The notes: generated by a model not told the origin, from the letters alone. A stretch of 64,000 nt of DNA from JAMZMI01 sp039970095 (GCA_039970095.1 JBDVMP010000048.1:27032-91031), one strand, 5' to 3'. Positions 53,019 to 62,814 are shown, counted from the stretch's first letter. Numbers and translations are program-made.

Positions 53019-54890
53019 ATGGGAGACCATCATGTGCATTCGCAATCAAGTGATGAAGCCAGGCTGGACTTCATCGGTCATCTGCTCGATGACCTGAAAA
53101 GCCTTCAGTATATGCTCAGGGTGGGCATGATTGAAGACGATATCATCAGGATAGGTGCTGAGCAGGAGCTTTGCCTGGTCAACGATCACTGGCGGCCGGC
53201 CAACAATGCGCTGGATATTTTCAAGTCGGCAGATGATCCGCATTTTGCCCTGGAGCTGGCCTTGTACAATCTGGAAATCAACCTTGACCCTGAGGAGCTG
53301 ACCGGGGCGGTTTTCAAAAAAATGGAGCGCCAGCTTACGTCGCTGCTGGAGAAAGCCGAAAAAGCAGCCGCCAGGCACGATACCAAAACCCTGCTGGCCG
53401 GCATTTTGCCTACCATCTCCAAGCACGAGCTGGACCTGAAATTTATGACCCCAGAGCCACGATATTTCGCCCTCAATGAGTTGCTGACCGAGGTTTTGGG
53501 CAGTGACTTTCGCATGCACTTCACCGGGGTAGATGAGCTGTCCATAGCGCACAATTCCATGATGTTTGAGGCCTGCAACACCAGTTTTCAAATGCACCTG
53601 CAGGTCAGGCCTGCTGAGTTTGCAATGGACTACAACTGGGCTCAGGCCATAGCCGGACCGGTGCTGGCGGCTTGCACCAATTCCCCCTTACTTATGGGCA
53701 ATGAGCTGTGGAGCGAAACGCGCATTGCATTATTTCAGCAAAGCATCGACACGCGCAAGATTTCGCGCTATCAAAACAAGCAACAAGCCCGTGTGGCTTT
53801 TGGCAGCAACTGGGTCAGTGGGAGCATCGCTGATTTTTACAAAAAGGACATATCCAAGTATCGCATCCTGCTCACCAAGAAAATAGAAAAGAACTCGCTG
53901 GAGGAGCTTGAAAACGGCGTGCTCCCCAAGCTGAGTGCGCTCAACCTACACAATGGAACCATATACAGATGGAACCGTCCGTGCTACGGTACCGGAAACG
54001 GCAAGCCCCACATCAGAATTGAAAACCGGTACATACCCGCCGGCCCCACTTTGGCTGACGAAATGGCCAATTTTGTTTTTTGGGTTGGCCTCATGAAGGG
54101 CAGGCCGCAGGCGTATGATTTCCTTCAGGACAAAATGGATTTTGCGGAAGCAAAATCCAATTTCATCAAAGCCGCAAGGTATGGCGCTGAGAGTATCATG
54201 AACTGGATGGGCAAAAAAACAACCGTGGAACGCTTAATCCTGGAAGAGCTGCTGCCCATGGCCGAAACAGGCCTGGGTCGCATGAAAGTGGACCCAGAGG
54301 ATATAGATAAATACCTGGGCATCATCCGCAATAGGATCTCAACGCAGACTGGCTCTGAGTGGATCGTGAAAAACTATCGGCACCTGAGAAAATCCCTGAA
54401 GACGGACGATGCGCTGATTGCTCTTACGGAGGGTATTTACACCAATCAACACACCCACGAGCAAGTAAGCGAGTGGCCTGATATCAAGGACGCTTCTGTT
54501 TTTGACTCTCGTGTGACCAACGTGAGGCACATCATGAGCAGAAGCCTGGTGACTGCAGACCTTACTGATTCAGCACGTCTCACGCTCCAGTATATGAAAT
54601 GGAACAACATCCATCACCTGCCGGTAGTAGATCGGAAAGAAAAACTGGTCGGGCTGATCACATGGACCCACCTGGAGGACCGCTGGGCCTCTACCTACTC
54701 AGAGGGTCACATCTTGTCTGCAGCAGATATTATGATCAAAGAGGTGATCACAGTGGATTATACCACGCCCATAGATGAGGCAGTTTCCATGATGAAAATG
54801 AAAAACATTGGGTGTCTTCCGGTGTTGCAGGATGGCCTGCTGATGGGAATTATTACTAAAAGAGATTTGACTGATTTTGGTAATGACTGA
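53019..54890 (+). CDS. GCS2-type carboxylate-amine ligase fused to a CBS pair
   Basis: 623 aa from the ATG at 53019; a TTG seven codons upstream is also open. Residues about 15-460 belong to the glutamate-cysteine ligase 2/carboxylate-amine ligase type (IRIGAEQELCLV near the start, HLQVRPAEFAMDYNWAQAIAGPVLAACTNSPLLMG, then HIRIENRYIPAGPTLADEMAN). Residues about 495-620 are two CBS domains (IMSRSLVTADLTDSARLTLQYM and MIKEVITVDYTTPIDEAVSMM), which usually bind adenine nucleotides. A ligase with a nucleotide-sensing tail is implied. It overlaps the next gene by 8 bases, so the products probably work together. The substrate is unknown. Confidence 0.85.
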   Translation: MGDHHVHSQSSDEARLDFIGHLLDDLKSLQYMLRVGMIEDDIIRIGAEQELCLVNDHWRPANNALDIFKSADDPHFALELALYNLEINLDPEELTGAVFKKMERQLTSLLEKAEKAAARHDTKTLLAGILPTISKHELDLKFMTPEPRYFALNELLTEVLGSDFRMHFTGVDELSIAHNSMMFEACNTSFQMHLQVRPAEFAMDYNWAQAIAGPVLAACTNSPLLMGNELWSETRIALFQQSIDTRKISRYQNKQQARVAFGSNWVSGSIADFYKKDISKYRILLTKKIEKNSLEELENGVLPKLSALNLHNGTIYRWNRPCYGTGNGKPHIRIENRYIPAGPTLADEMANFVFWVGLMKGRPQAYDFLQDKMDFAEAKSNFIKAARYGAESIMNWMGKKTTVERLILEELLPMAETGLGRMKVDPEDIDKYLGIIRNRISTQTGSEWIVKNYRHLRKSLKTDDALIALTEGIYTNQHTHEQVSEWPDIKDASVFDSRVTNVRHIMSRSLVTADLTDSARLTLQYMKWNNIHHLPVVDRKEKLVGLITWTHLEDRWASTYSEGHILSAADIMIKEVITVDYTTPIDEAVSMMKMKNIGCLPVLQDGLLMGIITKRDLTDFGND

Positions 54891-56091
54891 AAACGAAAAC
54901 ACCGTCGTAAAGGCGGAAATTGAGAGGATCATAGGAAGGGTTGATGGCGCGGAGAAGGGGCCATGTTTGGTGTTTTTTGGAGGTATCCATGGCAATGAGC
55001 CCTCTGGTGTGTTGGCGCTGATTCAGGTGCTGGATAAGCTGCGCAGCAGCTCAATGCCTCTGAAAGGCAGTGTGATCTGTATAGCGGGAAACCTGTGGGC
55101 GCTGAGACATGGTAAGCGGTTTCATACTGCGGACCTCAACCGGCTCTGGACCAAAGAACGGATAGCTGCACTGGAAGCAAACAACCCAGGTGCAGAGACA
55201 GAGGATGAAAAGCAGCAGCACGCACTTTATGACTTGGTTCGGGGTATCCTCAAAGATGAAAAAGGGCCATTCTATTTTTTCGATCTGCACACCACCTCGG
55301 CTGCCACCAAACCCTTTATCACGGTGAATGACAGCTTGCTCAACAGGCGATTTACACGCATGTACCCGGTCCCGCTGATTCTGGGTATAGAGGAGTATCT
55401 CTCCGGCCCGTTGTTGAGCTATATCAACGAGCTGGGCTATGTTTCTTTTGGTTTTGAAGCCGGGCAGCATGATGCGCCCGAATCGATAGAGAACCATAAG
55501 ATATTCATCTATCTATCTCTGGTTTTCTCAGGAGTGATTCAAAAAAATCAGGTGCCTTTTGATCAATTTACAGACCGCTTGTCAGACCGGTGTAGTGGCG
55601 ATAGGGCGTTTTACGAGATCTACGAAAACCATAAAATCCATCCGGAGGAGTATTTTATTATGCAGCCCGGGTACTCCAATTTTCAAAACATCTCACAGGG
55701 GGAATTGATTGCCACGAGTGATGGCAATGAAATCCGACCGAAACAGAACACGACATTGTTTATGCCGCTCTATCAGTCACAGGGCGATGATGGGTACTTT
55801 CTGATCAGAAAAACCCCGGTTTTTTTCCTTTGGTTGTCTGCCCTATTGCGGCGCACCAAAATTGATCGGTTGTTTCCATGGCTGCCGGGGGTGAGCTGGG
55901 CTTCTGCTGAGAGGGAGGAAATGAATGTAAATCTCAAAGTAGCCAGGTTGATTGCCAGGCAGGTTTTTCACCTGTTTGGGTATCGGAGCAGGCAATACAG
56001 CAAGACCCATTTGGTAGTTACCAGCCGGGAATTCAAATCAAAGCACAAAGACTATGCGCACGAGGGTTGGTATAGCGGGCGGATAGAATAG
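54883..56091 (+). CDS. Succinylglutamate desuccinylase/aspartoacylase-type zinc hydrolase
   Basis: 402 aa from the ATG at 54883, overlapping the upstream stop codon. Zinc and catalytic motifs of the AstE/AspA family are visible: GGIHGNEPSG (His and Glu ligands), the segment RHGKRFHTADLNRLW, FYFFDLHTTS (third ligand His), and GFEAGQHD (catalytic Glu region). The family removes acyl or amino-acid groups from amides. Coupled to the ligase gene, it may make or break the same amide bond. Not assignable to AstE itself because the arginine-succinyl pathway genes are absent. Confidence 0.88.
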   Translation: MTENENTVVKAEIERIIGRVDGAEKGPCLVFFGGIHGNEPSGVLALIQVLDKLRSSSMPLKGSVICIAGNLWALRHGKRFHTADLNRLWTKERIAALEANNPGAETEDEKQQHALYDLVRGILKDEKGPFYFFDLHTTSAATKPFITVNDSLLNRRFTRMYPVPLILGIEEYLSGPLLSYINELGYVSFGFEAGQHDAPESIENHKIFIYLSLVFSGVIQKNQVPFDQFTDRLSDRCSGDRAFYEIYENHKIHPEEYFIMQPGYSNFQNISQGELIATSDGNEIRPKQNTTLFMPLYQSQGDDGYFLIRKTPVFFLWLSALLRRTKIDRLFPWLPGVSWASAEREEMNVNLKVARLIARQVFHLFGYRSRQYSKTHLVVTSREFKSKHKDYAHEGWYSGRIE

Positions 56092-56122
56092 GATGCTCAG
56101 CGCAAAGCTTACCTGGCTTTTG

Positions 56123-57229
56123 CTACTTCCGCAGTATGATTGTGCGTTGAGACTCAGCGCTGAGGCGAGCCGCCTCCAAAATTTCCATGACCACCATATT
56201 GTTTTCAAGTGAAGACAGATCAAAGGAGCTTAAAACAACTTCATTGTTGATAACAGCAGCCAGCAGTGCAAAAGGATCATTCAAAGGTGCTTGTCGCTCT
56301 TCTACGCTGTAGAATTTCTCCTGATAGCCGTCATAGCCCTCAGCTATTCTCATCCGCACGTCGTTGCGATTGTCGGCATATATGGTCCCGTCCAGGCCGT
56401 GAATTTCCATGTCTTTTCTACCAATGGGCCAGTCCCAGGATGCCTGAATGATAGCGTTGGAGTTGTCATAGGTCAAAATTATGGTTGCATCGTCATCTAC
56501 GTCGGGGTTGTTTTCTGGCTGGAGCTGCTGAGTTACCGCCGTGACGGTCTGTGGTTTTTGCCCGTTGTGCAGCCATGTCATGAGGTTGACCCCATAACAT
56601 CCAAAATCCATAATGGCGCCACCTCCGTTTTGAACAGGGTCTGTCAGCCATTCTAAAAACTCACTGTTCACCCCTATCTTTTTCGGGCCTTTGTGTCCAT
56701 CGCGAATGACCACTTTACGCAGGTTTCCTACCGCTCCTGTTTTCACCAGTTCATAAGCCTTGTGAGTGGAAGGGTACCAGGTGGTCTCATAGTTGGTGAG
56801 GAGGTGGATCTTATGTTTTTTGGCTAGAGCCTCCATCTTTTTGGCATGGCCCAGGCTCACAGCCAGGGGTTTTTCTACCATGACATGAATGCCCAGCGGG
56901 GCGCACGTTTCCACTACTTTTAGGTGTTCGTATATGGTGCCAAAGGCGGTGACCGCTTCCGGTTTGGTGGCGGCAATCATTTCTTCCATTGTGCCGAAAA
57001 CGAGGCTCATCGGATATCCGTGTTGCTCTGAATATCGCTCTGCCAATTGCCTGTTTGATTCCACGATCCCAACGATCTGGATGTCGCCACGGTCTTCCCT
57101 GCCAAGAATCCAGTGTACATGGGTATGTGTAAGGCCGACAATACCAACTCTTACGGGTTCATTTTGGGCCAAAGCATTGAACGAAATCAATAGCGTGAGG
57201 CTTAGGACGGATAGATATTTGCGGATCAT
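56123..57229 (-). CDS. Secreted Gfo/Idh/MocA-type oxidoreductase
   Basis: 368 aa from MIRKYLSVLSLTLLISFNALAQ; an ATG two codons upstream is also possible. A signal peptide precedes the NAD(P)-binding fold (VRVGIVGLTHTHVHWILG; the usual GxGxxG is modified to GIVGLTHTH). VMVEKPLAVSLGHAKKM is the EKP motif, and GGAIMDFGCYGVNLMTW is the substrate-domain signature. Family members oxidise or reduce sugars and related alcohols, and many Bacteroidota members are exported. Convergent with the hydrolase gene, 31 bases apart. Confidence 0.88.
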   Translation of the reverse strand: MIRKYLSVLSLTLLISFNALAQNEPVRVGIVGLTHTHVHWILGREDRGDIQIVGIVESNRQLAERYSEQHGYPMSLVFGTMEEMIAATKPEAVTAFGTIYEHLKVVETCAPLGIHVMVEKPLAVSLGHAKKMEALAKKHKIHLLTNYETTWYPSTHKAYELVKTGAVGNLRKVVIRDGHKGPKKIGVNSEFLEWLTDPVQNGGGAIMDFGCYGVNLMTWLHNGQKPQTVTAVTQQLQPENNPDVDDDATIILTYDNSNAIIQASWDWPIGRKDMEIHGLDGTIYADNRNDVRMRIAEGYDGYQEKFYSVEERQAPLNDPFALLAAVINNEVVLSSFDLSSLENNMVVMEILEAARLSAESQRTIILRK

Positions 57230-57322
57230 GGTCATTGCTTATGGCAATGAAATTAGCAAAATCTTAAGATTAACGACGGGTTGTGCCACCTGAATTATGT
57301 GTTTGAGAAAGTGACTGTCCCA

Positions 57323-59785
57323 TCAAAATTCTTTCTCACCAAACTCACTTTTGATAAACTTAGCCTTATTTCTGGACGAGTTGAGCGTATAGCTAATATT
57401 CAATACTATTCGATCCACTTCATACACGTAGTTAGTTGTGGTAAAGAACTCTCCTGTTCTCGAGGTGGTTATGCGCTGCTCGTTGCTATTCAAAAGCCCC
57501 AGGTCCATGCTCAACCACTGCAAAGTGGTCGTTAAGCGTTTGTCCAAAAAGGATTTTCGGACGGTAAGGTTTGGATTATAAAACCGCGAATCTTTTCCCT
57601 GAGCCGTGTTTCTAGCAGACAGGTAATTGAGTGTCCATTGCACTGTCCAATCATTCCCCAGGTCAAATGTAGTATTGGCATTGATACTGTAAATCCAACT
57701 TTGACTGTTTATCGATCTTCCGTCAAAGGCGCCATCAATTTTATAGTTGTAAATATTGCTACCTAAATAGGCCTTCCACCAATCGTTGAGTTTCAGGTCA
57801 GCACCAACTTCTAATCCGATAGATCTGCCAGTGCCTACATTCGAATAGATACGATTCAGAATGGTGTCATTATAAATGGTGTTTACCCGGTTGACAATAT
57901 TGGCTGTGTTGCGAAAGTAGGCGGTTGTGTAAATGGAGTTAGCTCCAAATTCTTTGATAGCTCCAAATTCAATCAGGTCAGTGAACTCCGGCAATAATTG
58001 GGGGTCACCCTGCTCCAAAGTTTCGGAGTGTTCTCTTTCCGGAAAGGGGTTCATCTTGAAGGTTGTGGTCCTGTCCACCCTGCGGCTATAGGCTGCCTTG
58101 ATCCTGAAAGTTTCATCTATTTTGTATTGAAGGTTGGCGGATGGGAATGGTTTCAGAAAATCGTAGTGGTACGTAGTGTCAAGACTTCCTGCTTTATCCT
58201 TAAGTTCCAACTCCCTATCCATGTACTCCATCCTTATTCCTGCTCCATACGTCCATTGGCCCTTTTCTCCTGAAAGTTGAATATATCCGGAATGTATGGT
58301 TCTCTGCAGGTTTACTTCACTCGAAAACTCAGGCACCAACTCAAATACCCCTGATTGATTATTCCTTCTTTCATAGACAAAATCGCCGGTGTGATCCAGG
58401 TTTCTATACTGGTAGCCCGTTTCTAATTTGCCAAATGAGAATGCTTTGGACTGATAGTCCAGCTGATAGCGCATACCATAAAGTGGGTTGTCGTTAGTGT
58501 TGTATTCATCTTGCAAAATCTGGTTTGTTTCTGGCCAGCCAAGGTTGCGGTTGGTAGTAGGTCCTCCGAGCAAGGTGTATTCATACAGGAAGGACGTTGA
58601 CAGTTTAGATAGATCGCCGAAGGTGTGATCATAGTCTATGCTTCCCAATGCAAAATCGCTTTTTCGGATTCTCAAATTTTCATTGAAATACTGCGTGGTG
58701 TACAGCCTGCTACCATCTACTGTGGCGTGATTGTCATAGTACAGAATATCTGCCGTTCGGTCTTTGCTGCGCTTACCACCATAAAACCCCAGGCTGAAGT
58801 TGTCATTTGGAGTAGCGGCATAAGCTACCGTGAAACGACCCGAATAATTGACCTCATCAAAGCTTCGCTCGCCATCTGATGGAAAGCGTGTGGTGGTATC
58901 ATCGATCATGGTGTAAACATCTCCTTCTCTGCGGCCAGACAGGTCATTTCTGATGTAGCTCGCACCCAGGGCCACATCCCACTTTGCTTTCCGGAAGTTG
59001 ATGGTAAAATCTGTGCCATAGCGCCGGGCATAGTCTGCATTGCCATAGGGCTCTACCGATGGTGCCCCCAGCCGGGCATTCACCTGCACGAATGTGCCAT
59101 CAGCCGCACCCTGACGGGTAACAATATTTATAATACCAGCTTTGCCCTCAGGGTCATACTTGGCAGAAGGTGCCGTGATCACTTCAATATTCTTAACAGC
59201 ATTGGCAGGTAGTTGCCCCAGTATAGTTGATGCATCAGACTGCACAGGTTTTCCGTTGATCATCACCACAAAACCTGTTGATCCACGTGCCTGAATCTCT
59301 CCGTTGGCATTGATGCTAATAGAAGGGAGGTTTTGTAAAACGTCGATTGCGTTTCCGCCCTGACTGCTCTGAAACGATTGGGCTTCAAATACCTGCCTGT
59401 CCACTTTATTGATTGTTGTGACTTTTTCGCCTGTAACTTCTATTTCCTGAAGCATTTGTTCGTTAGGGGTCAATACAATAGCATCAAGTTCTAAGTCCTG
59501 GTTTTTTTGAAGGGTGACCGACGAAATAGTTTGAGATTCGTACCCCATAAACTGAGCGTGCAGGTAGTACAAACCCGGTGATAAATTGTTGATTTGGAAA
59601 CGTCCATTGTCTTGCGATATGGTGCCCGACAGCAGAGTGCTGTCTCGTTCGGAATAAAGCGCTACACTGGCAAAACCTAACGGAGCTCCATCAGTGCTGT
59701 CTATGAGTTGGCCTGAGATGCTTACTTGACCAAATGCGGCTATAGATGAAAATAAACTAAGTAATCCGAAGGCTAATGTTTTCAT
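57323..59785 (-). CDS. TonB-dependent receptor-like outer-membrane protein
   Basis: 820 aa. Signal peptide (MKTLAFGLLSLFSSIAAFG), CarboxypepD_reg-like domain (about 20-105: SGQLIDSTDGAPLGFASVAL, PGLYYLHAQFMGYES), plug-like domain (about 115-225: NAIDVLQNLPSISINANGEIQARGSTG, GKAGIINIVTRQG), then a beta-barrel of the outer_membrane_beta-barrel family, ending in Phe. Such proteins import ligands or act as surface proteins. No SusD partner lies next to it, so a polysaccharide role is not indicated. Confidence 0.92.
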   Translation of the reverse strand: MKTLAFGLLSLFSSIAAFGQVSISGQLIDSTDGAPLGFASVALYSERDSTLLSGTISQDNGRFQINNLSPGLYYLHAQFMGYESQTISSVTLQKNQDLELDAIVLTPNEQMLQEIEVTGEKVTTINKVDRQVFEAQSFQSSQGGNAIDVLQNLPSISINANGEIQARGSTGFVVMINGKPVQSDASTILGQLPANAVKNIEVITAPSAKYDPEGKAGIINIVTRQGAADGTFVQVNARLGAPSVEPYGNADYARRYGTDFTINFRKAKWDVALGASYIRNDLSGRREGDVYTMIDDTTTRFPSDGERSFDEVNYSGRFTVAYAATPNDNFSLGFYGGKRSKDRTADILYYDNHATVDGSRLYTTQYFNENLRIRKSDFALGSIDYDHTFGDLSKLSTSFLYEYTLLGGPTTNRNLGWPETNQILQDEYNTNDNPLYGMRYQLDYQSKAFSFGKLETGYQYRNLDHTGDFVYERRNNQSGVFELVPEFSSEVNLQRTIHSGYIQLSGEKGQWTYGAGIRMEYMDRELELKDKAGSLDTTYHYDFLKPFPSANLQYKIDETFRIKAAYSRRVDRTTTFKMNPFPEREHSETLEQGDPQLLPEFTDLIEFGAIKEFGANSIYTTAYFRNTANIVNRVNTIYNDTILNRIYSNVGTGRSIGLEVGADLKLNDWWKAYLGSNIYNYKIDGAFDGRSINSQSWIYSINANTTFDLGNDWTVQWTLNYLSARNTAQGKDSRFYNPNLTVRKSFLDKRLTTTLQWLSMDLGLLNSNEQRITTSRTGEFFTTTNYVYEVDRIVLNISYTLNSSRNKAKFIKSEFGEKEF

Positions 59786-59896
59786 GCCGCAAAGGACACC
59801 ATTAGCACTGAATAATCTGTGGTATTTAATGAGTTATTTATGGTGGGTATGTGTTCAGGTTTTACCTGCATTCGGTGGGGTCAGACTTGTTGGCCT

Positions 59897-60589
59897 TTAA
59901 CTTCGAAACTTAAATTTATTTGTCCCCATTATTAAAAGCCACAAGCAAGTTCCGATTTCTCCGATAGGAGCAGGGTATCCTACAATATCTGATACCATTG
60001 TTTTATTAAAATCCGAATATAGAAATCCTCCAAAAAATGTGATCAAATAACCGAAGCAACCAGCCATCAACAGTATTCCCAGAAGTTTTGGCAGGAAGCC
60101 GGATTTATAAACTAAATACCCAAAGGGAAATAGCCACAGCCCCCAGAATATTTGTGCGATTTCGAGCCCGTTGTTATAGCTGTGAATATGAAACATCACC
60201 TGTGTTTGAAGCTCAACTGCTCCGAGCTTTTCGAGATACTCAGGCTTATTGATTAATGTCAAAACCGAGAATTTGTTCAAGATATTGACAAAAGAAATAG
60301 GCACGCTCACCAGCACAAAAATGACCATGAGCCTGGCGTAAACTTCGTGAACCTGGTGCAAAAGCTTGTATAAAACAAGAGGTAAAAGGATGTAAACAAG
60401 GAAGGTGACAATGGCGCTGACGATTCCTACCCGAAACAAGAGCTCAGCATTGGTTATGCTCTCAAATGTTTCTGCGGCACTCTTTCGAATGAGTAAGGAG
60501 GGAATGTATGCAAGGCTAATAATCCCAGCTATTATTAGAATTAGATAAAGTAGGCCGGCTGTTCTTGCTGTTTTATTTATTGGAGTCAT
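59897..60589 (-). CDS. DUF4386 family membrane protein
   Basis: 230 aa from MTPINKTARTAGLLYL; an open extension of 18 codons overlaps the upstream gene and is rejected. Six or so membrane helices carry the family features TAGLLYLILIIAGIISLAYIP, IHSYNNGLEIAQIFWGLWLFPFGYLVYKS and FLPKLLGILLMAGCFGYLI. Function unknown. Lies 10 bases after the DUF6326 gene, so probably co-transcribed. Confidence 0.9.
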   Translation of the reverse strand: MTPINKTARTAGLLYLILIIAGIISLAYIPSLLIRKSAAETFESITNAELLFRVGIVSAIVTFLVYILLPLVLYKLLHQVHEVYARLMVIFVLVSVPISFVNILNKFSVLTLINKPEYLEKLGAVELQTQVMFHIHSYNNGLEIAQIFWGLWLFPFGYLVYKSGFLPKLLGILLMAGCFGYLITFFGGFLYSDFNKTMVSDIVGYPAPIGEIGTCLWLLIMGTNKFKFRS

Positions 60590-60599
60590 CGTTTTAATT

Positions 60600-61010
60600 T
60601 CAGTCTGCTGTTTCCCTGGGCCATTTCCAGGCCAGCCAAACAATTGAAAGCGTGATTAAGCTTTCTAGAAATGCAAGAAACACATAAAAACTGTACCACG
60701 CAGTGATAGAGTTGATGCCAATCAATAGCGTCATGAGAGAAAATAGTGTTCCGAAACACACATTTAAAAGCCTATTGATCTTTGGGTTTAGTAGAATGGA
60801 TAAAGCAACCATAAGGGAGGGAATGGCCAGTACTATGGAAGCGATTAACAATTTTGTCGGGCTGTCCAGCACGTTGACGCCAGTCATGAGGCTGTCTACT
60901 TTTTCTGGCACGTACAGTTCAAAATAGTCACCATAGAGATAGCAAAATATTACGGATGTCCATAAAGCCGAAAGCTTTATTTTGATATTGACTTTTGGGT
61001 TGTACAACAT
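60600..61010 (-). CDS. DUF6326 family membrane protein
   Basis: 136 aa with four membrane helices. The N-terminal KIKLSALWTSVIFCYLYGDYFELYVP and LLIASIVLAIPSLMVALSILLNPKINRLLN are family features. Function unknown. The start codon overlaps a GTTGTACAAC palindrome, a word also seen at cassette boundaries in this region. Confidence 0.85.
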   Translation of the reverse strand: MLYNPKVNIKIKLSALWTSVIFCYLYGDYFELYVPEKVDSLMTGVNVLDSPTKLLIASIVLAIPSLMVALSILLNPKINRLLNVCFGTLFSLMTLLIGINSITAWYSFYVFLAFLESLITLSIVWLAWKWPRETAD

Positions 61011-61125
61011 TTGGCTTTCTGTGCTTTATTGGTGTTTCATGTTAGATGCCAGACCCTGAGAAAGGGTTGCATGCCCAGTGGTAATGTATGGCAAAGTCTG
61101 GTGAATCCTGCTCAACTCTCGCAAT

Positions 61126-61206
61126 AGTATCAAAGGGACACTGCGTAATGAAAGTCCAACTCCAGAAAGAATTCAATGACGTGAATCTAAAGGACTGTTA
61201 TACATC
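61126..61206 (-). repeat. attC-like repeat element, left copy of a 47 bp perfect repeat
   Basis: Bases 61126-61172 are identical to 61747-61793. The minus strand reads GACTTTCATTACGCAGTG, the word shared with the larger attC-like elements. GATGTATAAC (61197-61206, minus strand) follows the stop codon of the 61.2 kb gene and matches, at nine of ten bases, the reverse complement of its upstream boundary. Confidence 0.65.
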
Positions 61207-61209
61207 TTC

Positions 61210-61641
61210 TCATTTTCGTCTTCTTTTTCTTTTCGTCAGTTCAGATGACATGTTGTCTCCTGTAAATGCTAGAATGCCTGCTTGGGCAATGCCATATGCC
61301 CAGAAAATTGGAATCGTCGCTGTGATAGCAGAGGGATCAGAGAATTCAATAATTGAGGCAATTAATTCTTTCAGCCCCAATATTCCGAAACCAAATGTTC
61401 CAATGAAAATCACAGCCCATGAGAACAAAACCATGGAGTTATTTCTCTTTCGTTCGTGATAGTCGAGATTTAGTTGAAGTCCAATTGAAAAGAACCAGAA
61501 ACCCAGTTGAGCCACAAAAATTGTTTCAAGAAATGTTGAGCCAGAGTTTGCGACAGGCTGCTGGAGTACAGCTAACCATACAACTACCGCTGTTAAATGA
61601 GTTAGAGTAACTATGAGATATATTTTGTTCCTTTTGGTCAC
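61210..61641 (-). CDS. Small membrane protein of unknown function
   Basis: 143 aa from a GTG at 61641 (MTKRNKIYLIVTLTHLTAVVV). A longer frame reaches 61746 but runs through the repeat element. About four membrane helices: LIVTLTHLTAVVVWLAVL, TIFVAQLGFWFFSIGLQL, MVLFSWAVIFIGTFGFGILG and ATIPIFWAYGIAQAGILAF. The C-terminus is basic (TKRKRRRK). Not recognised. Enclosed by matching GTTATACA boundaries, so probably a cassette gene. A TTG at 61662 is the alternative start. Confidence 0.65.
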   Translation of the reverse strand: MTKRNKIYLIVTLTHLTAVVVWLAVLQQPVANSGSTFLETIFVAQLGFWFFSIGLQLNLDYHERKRNNSMVLFSWAVIFIGTFGFGILGLKELIASIIEFSDPSAITATIPIFWAYGIAQAGILAFTGDNMSSELTKRKRRRK

Positions 61642-61663
61642 GTATATGCACTGTGTCTCCAAT

Positions 61664-61924
61664 GGTGTATAACGCTCAGATATGGCGCTGTGGCCTCCGA
61701 GCATAATTAATAGCACTAAAAGTAGCTTATCTGCCGGTGCATTCAAAGTATCAAAGGGACACTGCGTAATGAAAGTCCAACTCCAGAAAGAATATAGTGG
61801 CTAGAAGCACGAACGCCAACAGAATAGTAGCAGTAGTAAAGCGAGGAACACCCTATGAAAACAAAATTGTACTAAAAAAAGTGGAAATAGCTTGATTTTA
61901 CCATAGATATCGCATGTTATCGGC
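61664..61924 (-). repeat. attC-like repeat element
   Basis: Lies between the 61.9 kb gene (boundary GCCGATAAC on the minus strand, 61916-61924) and the 61.2 kb gene (boundary GTTATACACC, minus strand, 61664-61673). Contains the right copy of the 47 bp perfect repeat (61747-61793) and the words ACGCAGTG and TTTTAGTGCTA of the family. About 260 bp. Confidence 0.65.
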
Positions 61925-61933
61925 TTTTATTTT

Positions 61934-62803
61934 TCAATAGCTCAAATCCTTTGAGGATGTTAAGTACCATTGTGCGTCAATTAGAGAAAATTCATATACT
62001 AAGTTCCATGTTAGCTTGGTGGATGAATCTTCGCCTGATTGTTTGATTTGAATTACGCGATCGTTTCGAATTGTATCTTGTCTGAAATCCAAGCCAACTC
62101 CGTTGCTGTATTTAGACTTGTATTCTAAGTTAGTGTGAATCCAGTCTGACGGTTTATCAAAATACAGAACGGCCTCACCTCCATCGTGACCATCAATGAT
62201 TGTTTGTTCGTGTGGAAATCTAATTCTTGAAAGCTGAAATGATGAATCGGTGTTCCAACGTTCAAGAAACTTATTGAAGTCGTCAGAATTACTTTGTTGG
62301 ATAGGGCTTATCCATCTTGTGGTGTCGGTGTTTGCGATTTTGATGGTTCGGAAGATGTTCAATGCTTCTTCTTCGGTCAATGTTTCCGAGTAGACAGTTA
62401 GACTGTTGTTATCCCTCAAATTCGGGAAATGAACCGCAGTTCCGTAAGTGTTCGAGAATCCAGTTACAGCTTGTCTGCCGTTAATTCGTTCGTTCGATAA
62501 ATTGTAATCTTCAGATGTTAAGTCGTTCGAATACCAACCGAAATCAAATTCAATGGAGTCAGTTCCGTCAGTTATTAAGCCAACGAAGGAGTCAATACCT
62601 TCTTGTTCTACATATTTGAAGTTGTTGGGAGTTAACAACGAGAACCTACCAAGTTCAATGATATGTGAGTTGTCATCTACTACCTTGTACCTTCGTTCAC
62701 CGAGTTCAAAGAAGTCAGGTTCGATCATCATCATCCCAAATACTAAGGCAATTAGAATTACGGCTATGGGAATTATGAAGTTCGTTCGTTTCTGTTCTCG
62801 CAT
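61934..62803 (-). CDS. Membrane-anchored protein of unknown function
   Basis: 289 aa. One N-terminal membrane helix (FIIPIAVILIALVFGMMMI), then a soluble region of about 260 aa, probably periplasmic. The first part (SLLTPNNFKYVEQEGIDSFVG, then INGRQAVTGF) resembles domains that judge fatty or charged ligands, but I do not recognise the family. Directly preceded by GTTATCGGC and followed by its exact reverse complement GCCGATAAC. Few or no bases remain for a promoter, as in a cassette read from outside. Confidence 0.7.
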   Translation of the reverse strand: MREQKRTNFIIPIAVILIALVFGMMMIEPDFFELGERRYKVVDDNSHIIELGRFSLLTPNNFKYVEQEGIDSFVGLITDGTDSIEFDFGWYSNDLTSEDYNLSNERINGRQAVTGFSNTYGTAVHFPNLRDNNSLTVYSETLTEEEALNIFRTIKIANTDTTRWISPIQQSNSDDFNKFLERWNTDSSFQLSRIRFPHEQTIIDGHDGGEAVLYFDKPSDWIHTNLEYKSKYSNGVGLDFRQDTIRNDRVIQIKQSGEDSSTKLTWNLVYEFSLIDAQWYLTSSKDLSY

Positions 62804-62814
62804 AGAAGATTATT

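Noticed and set aside
57323..59785. SusC-type assignment of the TonB receptor-like protein
   Set aside because: No SusD partner, length of about 820 aa, and barrel features of the outer_membrane_beta-barrel family instead.
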